The notes beneath the pieces were generated by a model. That model searched no databases. It worked only from the letters and a program-made list of their open reading frames with translations, and was not told where the DNA came from. The translations under genes were made by a program, and so were the position numbers. Positions 45,972 to 53,945 of a DNA stretch of 64,000 nt are shown here, piece by piece; the stretch's first letter is position 1; each line of letters opens with the position of its first letter. Source of the stretch: Pseudaeromonas sp038247115 (GTDB lineage Bacteria > Pseudomonadota > Gammaproteobacteria > Enterobacterales > Aeromonadaceae); NCBI GenBank assembly GCA_038247115.1, contig JBBRVG010000003.1:23458-87457 (forward strand), in the 5' to 3' direction.

Positions 45972-46567
45972 CAGTAGTTCCCCCGTAGCAGCGCAAACGG
46001 CAACTGGCTACCATCCGGTAGCTGCACCGTCACAGTAACGAGCTTGACAGTAGTGCACAGGGTGGCGCTACAACCGGGACCTGGAGAGACGACAATCTGC
46101 ACCCGATAGTTGGGGTAATCATTCTGCGTCGCCACACTGTTGTCGGTGAAATAGCTAGCCGCCACCCACTGATTGTTCGTGCAAGTGGTCAGATGCTGGC
46201 TGCAGATCGCCGGAGTATGGTAGTCATCCACATCGTTGAACAGATAAGGCTTGGTCTCGCCCGAATCAGGCCCATAGCCGGTTGGCGAGGTACAAGCCGC
46301 ATAGGTGATGCCGTTGACTGTTTCCCCACAGCGCCAATGGCTGCCGTTATGATCCGAGTTCTGATCGAAGGAGCGGGCACTGATATCATTCAGCAGTCGC
46401 TGGGCCAGTTGTGCCGCCCGCACCTGCTGCACCGGCTCGGTGCTCTCCGCCGACTGGTTGATCAGCAGCCCCAGCATGCCCCCCAGGGCGATGGCGATCA
46501 GCACTATTCCCATCACCAACTCGATCAGGGTAAAGCCAGTAACACGCAATCCGTTAATCGAACGCAT
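45971..46567 (-). CDS. mshD: MSHA minor pilin MshD
   Basis: A 198-residue prepilin. The leader MRSINGLRVTG precedes FTLIELVMGIVLIAIALGG. ATG 46567 is chosen because AGGG stands 8 bases upstream; it lies inside the 3' end of mshC (14-base overlap). In-frame ATGs at 46573 and 46585 are alternatives. Cysteine-rich C-terminal part. Confidence 0.88.
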   Translation of the reverse strand: MRSINGLRVTGFTLIELVMGIVLIAIALGGMLGLLINQSAESTEPVQQVRAAQLAQRLLNDISARSFDQNSDHNGSHWRCGETVNGITYAACTSPTGYGPDSGETKPYLFNDVDDYHTPAICSQHLTTCTNNQWVAASYFTDNSVATQNDYPNYRVQIVVSPGPGCSATLCTTVKLVTVTVQLPDGSQLPFALLRGNY

Positions 46568-47033
46568 AGACATATCCCTGGGCATTGATCTGCACTTGAG
46601 CCGTCTCGCCACCCGCGCTGATACGTAGCTGGCAGCCACTGGAGCAAGCGCCGAGCGGGCGCCCCATGCGGTCGAAGCGCACACTCAAACCTGCAGTCGC
46701 CGCCAGCGTCAGCCCGCTGCTCAGGGTGACAATACGGCCACGACTATTCTGGGCCGCATTCCAACTGCTGATAGCGGGCGGTGCCCCACAGGGCATCATG
46801 CTGATATGGGCGAAACGACTGCTCTCGCCCACCCACCAGCTACAGCGATCAGCGGGTTCATTCATATTGTGCATCTGCACCAGCCGCAGCCGGGCCACCA
46901 GTTCATCGCGCGCGGTCTGCACCTCAAAGCCACCTTTGCCCAGCCATTTTGGCAAGGCAAAGGTCGCCAGGATGCCCAGCAGCAGGATCACCACCACCAG
47001 CTCAATCAGGGTAAAACCATCCGGTTTTTTCAT
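46554..47033 (-). CDS. mshC: MSHA minor pilin MshC
   Basis: A 159-residue prepilin with leader MKKPDG and mature start FTLIELVVVILLLGILATFALPKW. ATG 47033 fits the leader length; upstream ATG 47108 would give an abnormal leader and overlaps the terminator-like hairpin. It follows mshA after 111 bp. Confidence 0.9.
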   Translation of the reverse strand: MKKPDGFTLIELVVVILLLGILATFALPKWLGKGGFEVQTARDELVARLRLVQMHNMNEPADRCSWWVGESSRFAHISMMPCGAPPAISSWNAAQNSRGRIVTLSSGLTLAATAGLSVRFDRMGRPLGACSSGCQLRISAGGETAQVQINAQGYVYAFD

Positions 47034-47066
47034 ACCGCCCTTATCATCCAGACCATGGAATAACCT

Positions 47067-47102
47067 AAATAAAACGGGGTGCGGCTTACCGCCAGCACCC
47101 CG
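47067..47102 (-). terminator. terminator-like hairpin between mshA and mshC
   Basis: On the minus strand CGGGGTGC pairs with GCACCCCG, with an inner GGC/GCC extension inside the loop, followed at once by TTTTATTT. It lies 43 bp after the mshA stop and 34 bp before mshC. It should cut most transcription after the major pilin gene while some continues to the minor pilins. Confidence 0.8.
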
Positions 47103-47144
47103 CGACATCAGAACCAGGTTCAGTTCAAATGAGCAACACTGCGA

Positions 47145-47609
47145 TTAACCGCAAGTCACATTTGAAGGCAGAGCAATAGTCGGTCGAGAACCACTGGCGT
47201 TCGGCTGTTTGTATTCAACATAACAAGTACTGAAGGATGCAGAGACTCCTGCCGGGAAGAGGGCGATAGCACCACTGGCGGCAGTACCCCATTCCCAATC
47301 ATTGGCGGAAATATCAAGAACCTTCACCAACTCAGTCTTAGTGGCCTCCGGGTAGCCATACACAGTGGTCACAGTCGCAGATCCAATATTGGTGGAACCA
47401 GGATTCTTGCCTTCCTGGCCCTGAATTACCGCCTTGGAGTAGACCAGAGAGGAGGAGCTTTCCATCGCCGCCTTCATCCCTTTCAGGGTGGACTCGCGAG
47501 CGTCACCTTGTAAATTCAAGAACTTAGGTGCAGCAGTCACTGCCAGAATGCCCAGGATCACGATGACAATAACCAATTCGATCAGAGTAAAACCTGCACT
47601 ACGCTTCAT
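47145..47609 (-). CDS. mshA: MSHA major pilin MshA
   Basis: A 154-residue type IVa prepilin. Leader MKRSAG, mature N-terminus FTLIELVIVIVILGILAVTAAPKF. A C-terminal pair of cysteines (in SFSTCYVEY and at the penultimate residue, VTCG) forms the expected D-region disulfide. It is the pilus subunit. Start ATG 47609 has AAAGGAAA upstream. The 71-bp gap before it could hold its own promoter (TTGACG with a weak -10). Confidence 0.95.
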   Translation of the reverse strand: MKRSAGFTLIELVIVIVILGILAVTAAPKFLNLQGDARESTLKGMKAAMESSSSLVYSKAVIQGQEGKNPGSTNIGSATVTTVYGYPEATKTELVKVLDISANDWEWGTAASGAIALFPAGVSASFSTCYVEYKQPNASGSRPTIALPSNVTCG

Positions 47610-47680
47610 AACAATTTCCTTTAAGGTCTCGGTTTAAGTTGATATCTTTTTACGCCAATTTACTCACGTCAATGAGCCAT

Positions 47681-48310
47681 TCAATCATTGATATAGGTAA
47701 CTACCTGCCCTGAGGCCGGGCGATAGCTGAAACTCTTGAACTTGTCGGTCCGGTTATTCGGGTCTTCGTAACCACCACTGCTGGTCTTGTTCAGCGCGTT
47801 GACCAGATAGTAACGACATACCGCATCATTACCCGAACCATCCACAGAGACATAGTACTTCAAATCATTTTTGCTAGTCTCTACCGAATTAAAATCGTTG
47901 GTCGCCTTGGGTGGGTTCTGCAACAGACCATTCCAGATCGACAGGCAGCGCTGCGAAGTCAGGCTACCCGGGGTGACGTCCACCGAACCACTGGCGCTGG
48001 TATCGATCGGGTAGCCCGGTGAAATAAGCCCGGCCTCCACTTCCGCCTCGGTCGGCGTGGTCAGATAAAAGCGGTTGCCATCATACAAAATGGTATTGAT
48101 GCCACCCTCTTTGCTACGCCCCTTGGCTTCCCATTGGGCGCGGACCAGCAACACGCCGGTGGCAAAACCGCCGGAGACACCTTCCACGCTGGCATTTTTC
48201 GCCTCTTCGGTGACATCCAGAAAGCGCGGCAGAGCCGTAACGGCAAGAATGCCCAGCACCACTATGACAATCACCAGTTCGATCAATGAAAAGCCGGTTT
48301 GCTGTTTCAT
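47681..48310 (-). CDS. mshB: MSHA pilin-like protein MshB
   Basis: A 209-residue prepilin. Leader MKQQTG, mature start FSLIELVIVIVVLGILAVTALPRFLD. It is longer than MshA, with a Cys pair (C123 and C164 area). By position directly before mshA it is MshB, the first gene of the structural unit in Vibrio and Aeromonas. Confidence 0.92.
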   Translation of the reverse strand: MKQQTGFSLIELVIVIVVLGILAVTALPRFLDVTEEAKNASVEGVSGGFATGVLLVRAQWEAKGRSKEGGINTILYDGNRFYLTTPTEAEVEAGLISPGYPIDTSASGSVDVTPGSLTSQRCLSIWNGLLQNPPKATNDFNSVETSKNDLKYYVSVDGSGNDAVCRYYLVNALNKTSSGGYEDPNNRTDKFKSFSYRPASGQVVTYIND

Positions 48311-48335
48311 GCTTATATTCCCTTTTTCCCGATAA

Positions 48336-48341
48336 ATTGTA
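48336..48341 (-). promoter_or_regulatory. candidate -10 box of the structural msh unit
   Basis: TACAAT on the minus strand, 26 bp before the mshB ATG, in the 68-bp gap after mshF. The -35 region (TTTAGT at 17 bp) is poor. A promoter here agrees with the two-operon layout described for Vibrio cholerae MSHA. Confidence 0.4.
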
Positions 48342-48378
48342 GGGTTAAATGCTGAACAACTAAATACCCGAGGAGCAT

Positions 48379-48903
48379 TCAGCCACCGCGTGGTGTCACA
48401 GAACCATCGGCGAAGCGATAGACAAATCCGGCCTCGCCCATTCGATATTCACAACCCGGGCTGGTGACCAGTGGCAACACAGTCACCGGCTCGCCATCCA
48501 GCATCAGCGGCACCGACAGCAACTGCAACCAGAGTTGTCGACACGCCTGACCCGGCTCTTGATCTTGCGCCGATCCCTGTGGCCAGCCGCCAGCACTCAT
48601 CACATAACGAGCATGGAGCGATGCAGCGGCGGCGGATGCATTGTCTTGCCCCAGCGAAAAGACGCGCCCCGCCTCATGGATCATGGCAGGTCGATTCTGA
48701 CTTAACCAGAGGCCGTGGATCAGCGCCGCCCGCTCGGTAAACAACGCCGCCAATGCCCGCATCGATGTAATTTGGGCTTGATAACGCTGGCTTTGATACT
48801 GACTGACCAGACCCCACATCAGCAGCAAGACGATGCCAATCGCCAACCAGAAGCGAAACAGGCCCAGTAGTTGCTGATTGGCTTCACTCTGCTGGGACCC
48901 CAT
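48379..48903 (-). CDS. mshF: MSHA biogenesis protein MshF
   Basis: A 174-residue protein with a short cytoplasmic N-terminus, one transmembrane helix (about residues 15-35, LGLFRFWLAIGIVLLLMWGLV) and a periplasmic part with a pilin-like helix. The ATG at 48903 overlaps the mshG stop (TAATG). Role in MSHA assembly is required but undefined. Confidence 0.88.
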   Translation of the reverse strand: MGSQQSEANQQLLGLFRFWLAIGIVLLLMWGLVSQYQSQRYQAQITSMRALAALFTERAALIHGLWLSQNRPAMIHEAGRVFSLGQDNASAAAASLHARYVMSAGGWPQGSAQDQEPGQACRQLWLQLLSVPLMLDGEPVTVLPLVTSPGCEYRMGEAGFVYRFADGSVTPRGG

Positions 48904-50123
48904 TAATGGCCCCGAACCGCACGCATCATGTCCCACATAGGGGTGAAGATCCCCAGGGCCAGGATCAGCACCATACAGGCCACTACGACTAACAATATGG
49001 GCTCGATCCGTGCGGTCAAAGTCCGCAGATCATAATCGACTTCCCGCTCGTAAAATTCAGCCGCCTCCTGCATCAACTCATCCACCTGCCCCGTCTCTTC
49101 ACCGACCGCAAACATCTGCATCACCAGGGGGGTAAAGAGTTTGCTGGCTGCCGCCGTGCGCATCAGACTCTCACCCCGCTCGACTCCAGCCCGCATCTCG
49201 CGGATACGATCTCCGACGAAGGTGTTGTCGACGGCCTCGGCCACCATACTCAGGGCATGGTTCAGCGGCACACCGGCCCGCAGCATCATGGCAAAACTAC
49301 GGGCAAACCGGGCCAGCAAGGAGCGGTTGATGATGCTGCCCACCAGCGGAATATGCAGCTGCCAATGACTCCACTTCAGTTTTCCCTTCGGAGTCTTGAC
49401 CCACTCCAGCCAGGCCACCATAGCCCCCACCCCCGATAGCAATAGCAGCCACCACCACTGCACGAAGAAGTGCGAGGTCGTCAGCAGGATGCGGGTGGCC
49501 AGGGGCAACTCGACCCCGAACTTGGCAAACATGTTAGCAAAGGTCGGGATGACAAAAATATTCAGAATAAACATAGCTGCGACGATAAAACCGAGCACCA
49601 GCATGGGATAGCGCAGGGCTGTCTTGATGCGTTTGCGGGTCTCGAGTTCGAGGGCGAAATAGTTGGAGAGCTGCAGGAACGACTCTTCGAGCTGACCGGT
49701 ATTTTCACCGACCCCCACAATGGCAATAAACAGGGTATTGAACACCTTGGGATGCCCCTGCATGGCAGCGGACAAGGGGCGGCCGTTACCCAATTCGGTC
49801 TCCAGCGCCTGCAGGGCGCGCCGCAACGGCTTGCCATGGGCGGATTCGCTCAGACCATGGATGGCGCGCATGATGGGAATGCCGGCCTTGGTCAGGGCAT
49901 ACATCTGGCGAGTGAAAATCACCAGCTCCTCCAGCCCGATCTGACTCTCCAGCAGATCGCGCCAGTCGATACCCTTGCGCGGAGCACGACCCGCGCGCAA
50001 GCCGGTCGGCATTATGCCCCGGCGCAGCAATTGCTCTGCGGCGGCCAGTTCGCTGGCCGCTTCGAGCTGGCCACTCACCGACTGGCCCTTGGCATCTCGC
50101 CCCTGATAGGCAAAAAACGGCAT
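48903..50123 (-). CDS. mshG: Type IV pilus inner-membrane platform protein MshG
   Basis: A 406-residue GspF/PilC-family platform protein with two repeated cytoplasmic GspF domains and three hydrophobic regions (about 170-190, 222-240, 375-395). It couples the ATPase MshE to pilin insertion. TGATG overlap with mshE. Confidence 0.94.
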   Translation of the reverse strand: MPFFAYQGRDAKGQSVSGQLEAASELAAAEQLLRRGIMPTGLRAGRAPRKGIDWRDLLESQIGLEELVIFTRQMYALTKAGIPIMRAIHGLSESAHGKPLRRALQALETELGNGRPLSAAMQGHPKVFNTLFIAIVGVGENTGQLEESFLQLSNYFALELETRKRIKTALRYPMLVLGFIVAAMFILNIFVIPTFANMFAKFGVELPLATRILLTTSHFFVQWWWLLLLSGVGAMVAWLEWVKTPKGKLKWSHWQLHIPLVGSIINRSLLARFARSFAMMLRAGVPLNHALSMVAEAVDNTFVGDRIREMRAGVERGESLMRTAAASKLFTPLVMQMFAVGEETGQVDELMQEAAEFYEREVDYDLRTLTARIEPILLVVVACMVLILALGIFTPMWDMMRAVRGH

Positions 50124-51829
50124 CAGCTCACCACCTCGGCCAGACGTAACACCTCATCCACTGTGGTGATCCCCTGGGTGGCATATTCAAAGGCCATATC
50201 TACCAGCGGCCGGTATTCCACATGCTCGCGCGCCGCACGGGCAAAGGCCTCCGGATCATTGCGCCGCAGGGCATCCATCATCGGCAGATCCAGCTCCAGC
50301 AGTTCAAACACGCCGATGCGGCCCGCATAGCCGGTAAAATTGCAGCTCTGGCAACCCCGACCATGTTGGAATTTGATCTGATGGACACCTTCGCCAAACA
50401 GATTAACCAGCCAGATCCGATCACCCGCATCGACTTCATGTTCTTCATGGCAATAGCGACAAATCCGCCGCACCAATCGTTGGGCGATAATAGCGCGCAG
50501 GGCGCTGGCCACCAGATAACCTTGTGCGCCCATATCCATCAAGCGCAGGGCGCTGGAGATGGCGTCGTTGGTATGCAGCGTGGTCAAGACCAGGTGACCT
50601 GTCATGGCACCGCGCAAACCGATCTCCACCGTTTCCTGATCCCGCATCTCCCCGACCAGCAGGATATCCGGATCCTGTCGCAGGGTGGCCCGCAGCACAT
50701 TGGAAAAATCGAGGCCGATCTTCGGATTGACCTGGACCTGATTGATGCGCGGTAAGCGGTATTCCACCGGATCTTCGACCGTGATGATCTTGTTACCCGG
50801 CTGATTGAGTTCGGATAAGGCGCCATACAGAGTCGTGGTCTTGCCGCTCCCGGTTGGCCCAGTGACGACTATCATGCCATGGGGGCGGCGCAGCTGACGC
50901 CGGAAACGCTGCAGTATCTGCTCCGGCATACCGGTATCGTGCAAGGAGAGCAGACCCGCCGATTGATCCAGCAACCGCATGACTACCGACTCGCCGTGCT
51001 GCACCGGCATGGTGGAGATCCGCACATCGATCTCGTGCCCCCGGACGCGCATATTGAAGCGGCCATCCTGTGGCAGACGCTTCTCGGAGATATCCAGACC
51101 GGCCACCAGCTTGAGACGCAGCACCAGGGCTGGCGCGATCCGCACCTCGTTCAACACGCTTTCATGGAGCACACCGTCGATGCGCTGGCGAATGCGCAAC
51201 ACCTTCTCGTCCGGCTCGATATGGATATCCGAGGCGTGAACCTGGACCGCATCTTCGAACACCGACCGCAGCAGCTTGACCACGGTCGCTTCGCTCTCGT
51301 TACCGGCAGTATCGGCCATGCCCAGATCAAAACCTGTGGCCTGGTACTCCTCCTGCAACTGCTCGGCGAAACTCTCGATTTCCTTGGTCCGGCGGTAGAG
51401 CTGATCGAAATACTGCAGTAACTGGGCTTCCCGGGCGACCGCCAGCTTCAATTCCCGCGGACTCAGCATAGCCGCCAAGGCATCCAGTGCCGCCAGATCC
51501 GCCGGATCCGACATCACCACAGTGACTTCATTCCCACTCTGATTCACCGCCAGCGCCCGATAGCGACGGGCATGCACTTCGGGGATCAGTTGCACCGCCT
51601 GGGTCTGGATGCTCAGCTTGGAGAGATCGAAAAAAGGGACATTCAGCTGCTGGGCGAGAAATTTAAGCAGTTGTTCTTCACCGATAAAGCCCAGATCCAC
51701 CAGCGTGGTTCCCAGCTTGCGCCCGGTTTGCCGCTGTTGCTGCAGCGCCATTTGTAACTGATCATCGGAGATGATGCTCTCGGCCACCAGGAGGTCACCC
51801 AGTCGCATCTTCAGTCGTGGTTGCGCCAT
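50123..51829 (-). CDS. mshE: MSHA extension ATPase MshE (c-di-GMP-binding)
   Basis: A 568-residue PilB/GspE-type hexameric ATPase. Walker A is GPTGSGKTT (residues 324-332). A zinc-binding four-cysteine region occurs near the C-terminus (CRYC and CQSC). The N-terminal MshEN domain (residues 9-71) contains two c-di-GMP motifs of the R-L-G-x-x-L-V-x-x-G type: RLGDLLVAESII (9-20) and KLGTTLVDLGFI (38-49). In the first, the central Gly is Ser (S18). V. cholerae MshE is activated by c-di-GMP through this domain. ATG 51829 is chosen; mshN ends at 51834. Confidence 0.95.
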   Translation of the reverse strand: MAQPRLKMRLGDLLVAESIISDDQLQMALQQQRQTGRKLGTTLVDLGFIGEEQLLKFLAQQLNVPFFDLSKLSIQTQAVQLIPEVHARRYRALAVNQSGNEVTVVMSDPADLAALDALAAMLSPRELKLAVAREAQLLQYFDQLYRRTKEIESFAEQLQEEYQATGFDLGMADTAGNESEATVVKLLRSVFEDAVQVHASDIHIEPDEKVLRIRQRIDGVLHESVLNEVRIAPALVLRLKLVAGLDISEKRLPQDGRFNMRVRGHEIDVRISTMPVQHGESVVMRLLDQSAGLLSLHDTGMPEQILQRFRRQLRRPHGMIVVTGPTGSGKTTTLYGALSELNQPGNKIITVEDPVEYRLPRINQVQVNPKIGLDFSNVLRATLRQDPDILLVGEMRDQETVEIGLRGAMTGHLVLTTLHTNDAISSALRLMDMGAQGYLVASALRAIIAQRLVRRICRYCHEEHEVDAGDRIWLVNLFGEGVHQIKFQHGRGCQSCNFTGYAGRIGVFELLELDLPMMDALRRNDPEAFARAAREHVEYRPLVDMAFEYATQGITTVDEVLRLAEVVS

Positions 51830-51833
51830 GGTC

Positions 51834-53060
51834 CTACTCCAGTTGCTCGATCCGCTGTTGCACAAATTGCCGGGAACCGGCGCTCAGCGGCAAGGTCAAT
51901 GCCTTGCGATAAGCATCCAGCGCCGCCAGGGGCCGCCCCTGTTTATCCAACGCAATGCCGAGTCCCAACCACCAGCGCGCCTCGGTTGGCTGTGCCACCG
52001 TCAACTGCTGATAGCTGCTGGCGGCCACGCCCGGTTGCGACAGCTCTTGAGCCAGCGCGGCACGGGTGGCGTAGTAATCCAGATTTGCACTGACCGGCGG
52101 CTCCCAGCCGCTCAGGCTCTGCAAGGCCGCCGCCTTATTCCCGGTGGTCAACGCCAGTCGGGCTTGCATCAGGCGAAAATCGGCGCGGCTCGGCGCTAGG
52201 CGAATGCCTTCATCCAACAGCTGTTGCGCTTCGGGAATGCGTCCATCGCCATAGAGCAGGCCGGCCAATCGCTCGCGGATCTCGTGATCCAGCGGATCAT
52301 TGGCCAGCACCCGGGAGAAGGAGTCCCGCGCCACATCCAGTTGTCCCTTAGTGAGGGCTTGCAGCCCCTTGCGTCGATCCAGTGCAGCCTCTTGCTGCGA
52401 GCTCAGATGCTCCTCGGCAATCTCCAGTGAACCTTGCGGCTCACTCGGGTACTCGTCAGTCATTGCTGCGACGCTGTCATTGGTCTGCAGCGCCGCTTCG
52501 GTCAGCTGCGGCCCTTCATCGGGCCCCAGTAGGGTTTCTTCCAACCCGCTATCCTGCTTGCCGGTAGCCTGAGCTCCGGGAGTCTGAGCGCTAGCATCCA
52601 TCGCCGACGACGAGAGGTCGGCCGCAGGTTGCGGGGCAAGCTCATGGCTTGTGGGCGCCACGGCAGGAGCAGCGGTCACTATCGTTTGACGGACCTCGGG
52701 CGTTTGACGGACCAAGGGAGCCTCAGCCACTGGCGCTGCGACAACCGGATCTGGCGTCGCCGTGGCAACAGGCACAGCCGCTGACACAGCTTGCGGTGCA
52801 ATCGCGGCACTCGCCGTTGAGGCTTGGGCTACGACAGCAACATCTCCGGGAGAGGCCGCCGTCTGCGCCGGAACACTCGCCGGTTGCTCCAGCCACAGAT
52901 GCCAGACCCCATAAGCCAATGCAGGAATACACAGCAGCGCCAGCAGCCAGGCGATCAACGCCAAACGCCAACGGGAAGGCTGGGGTGGCTGATAACGACC
53001 GGACAGAGTTTGTCCTTCGCGCTGCTCCAGATCCTTGAGCATGGTATTGATGACGCTCAT
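51834..53060 (-). CDS. mshN: MSHA biogenesis TPR protein MshN
   Basis: A 408-residue protein with a short cytoplasmic N-terminus (SVINTMLKDLEQR), a single transmembrane helix (about 32-55), a long Ala/Pro/Val-rich periplasmic linker (about 60-215) and C-terminal TPR repeats (from about residue 230). It may bind the MshM/MshL complex. ATG overlaps the mshM stop by 4 bases. Confidence 0.88.
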   Translation of the reverse strand: MSVINTMLKDLEQREGQTLSGRYQPPQPSRWRLALIAWLLALLCIPALAYGVWHLWLEQPASVPAQTAASPGDVAVVAQASTASAAIAPQAVSAAVPVATATPDPVVAAPVAEAPLVRQTPEVRQTIVTAAPAVAPTSHELAPQPAADLSSSAMDASAQTPGAQATGKQDSGLEETLLGPDEGPQLTEAALQTNDSVAAMTDEYPSEPQGSLEIAEEHLSSQQEAALDRRKGLQALTKGQLDVARDSFSRVLANDPLDHEIRERLAGLLYGDGRIPEAQQLLDEGIRLAPSRADFRLMQARLALTTGNKAAALQSLSGWEPPVSANLDYYATRAALAQELSQPGVAASSYQQLTVAQPTEARWWLGLGIALDKQGRPLAALDAYRKALTLPLSAGSRQFVQQRIEQLE

Positions 53061-53941
53061 AACGCTCCTCGTAACAACCAGGCCGAGATGAGACCGACCA
53101 ACATCCAGCTACTCCACCACCACAGATTGACCGGCAGGGTCGCATCCTCGGTATCGCGGATCGCCGCCTTGACATGACGCGGCCGGATCTGGGATAGCCC
53201 CTGGCCATAGGCCACCATCAAACTCTTATGCGCCAAAATATTAATTAGCCGCGGAATGCCGCGACTGGCGCGCCACAGCAGCCGTACCGCTGAGGGCGCA
53301 AACAGGGTGGCGCCACGATAGCCCGAAGCCATCAGTCGATACTCCAGATAGGCCCGGGTTTCATCGCGCAACAAGGGACGCAAGCGGTAGGAAAAGGTGA
53401 TGCGCTGCCGCAACTGACGCAACTGATCGGCCTGCAGACGCACATCCAGCTCCGGCTGACCAAACAGCACCACCTGCAACAATTTGCTGGATTCGGTCTC
53501 CAGATTGCCGAACAGGCGAATGGCTTCCAGACTGGCATCTGGCAAGGCCTGAGCCTCGTCCAGCAACACCACCACACCTCGCCCTTCGCGCTTGAGCTCC
53601 ACCAGCCGACGGTGAATGGCATCCGTGACCGCCAGCGCCCCACCTTCGGCGGTGACTCCCAACTCCAGCGCCAGCGCCTGGCGCAATTCATCGGGGACCA
53701 GATAGGGATTGGGCAAATAGGCCACCTGCTGGGTCGCGGAAAGCTCACCCATCAGCTTGCGCAGCAACAGAGTTTTACCGGTTCCGACCTCACCGGTCAC
53801 CTTGATGAAACCCTCGCCGCTGGCCAGCGCGATCCGCAATACCTGCAGCGCCTCTTCATGGGGCGGCAAACCGTAGTAGAGACCGGTATTCGGGGTCAGG
53901 CTGAACGGCGGCTCCTGCAGGCCGAAATGGGCTTGATACAC
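53057..53941 (-). CDS. mshM: MSHA ATPase MshM (ExeA-like)
   Basis: A 294-residue AAA protein of the ExeA/GspA family. Walker A is GEVGTGKT (residues 50-57), Walker B is VVVLLDEAQALPD, and one C-terminal transmembrane helix is present (WWWSSWMLVGLISAWLL). The start is GTG 53941, with GGAGGGGC upstream; this gives the family start YQAHFGLQEPPFSLTPN. In Aeromonas type II secretion, ExeA/ExeB help secretin assembly, and MshM likely helps MshL. Confidence 0.9.
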   Translation of the reverse strand: MYQAHFGLQEPPFSLTPNTGLYYGLPPHEEALQVLRIALASGEGFIKVTGEVGTGKTLLLRKLMGELSATQQVAYLPNPYLVPDELRQALALELGVTAEGGALAVTDAIHRRLVELKREGRGVVVLLDEAQALPDASLEAIRLFGNLETESSKLLQVVLFGQPELDVRLQADQLRQLRQRITFSYRLRPLLRDETRAYLEYRLMASGYRGATLFAPSAVRLLWRASRGIPRLINILAHKSLMVAYGQGLSQIRPRHVKAAIRDTEDATLPVNLWWWSSWMLVGLISAWLLRGAL

Positions 53942-53945
53942 GGGT

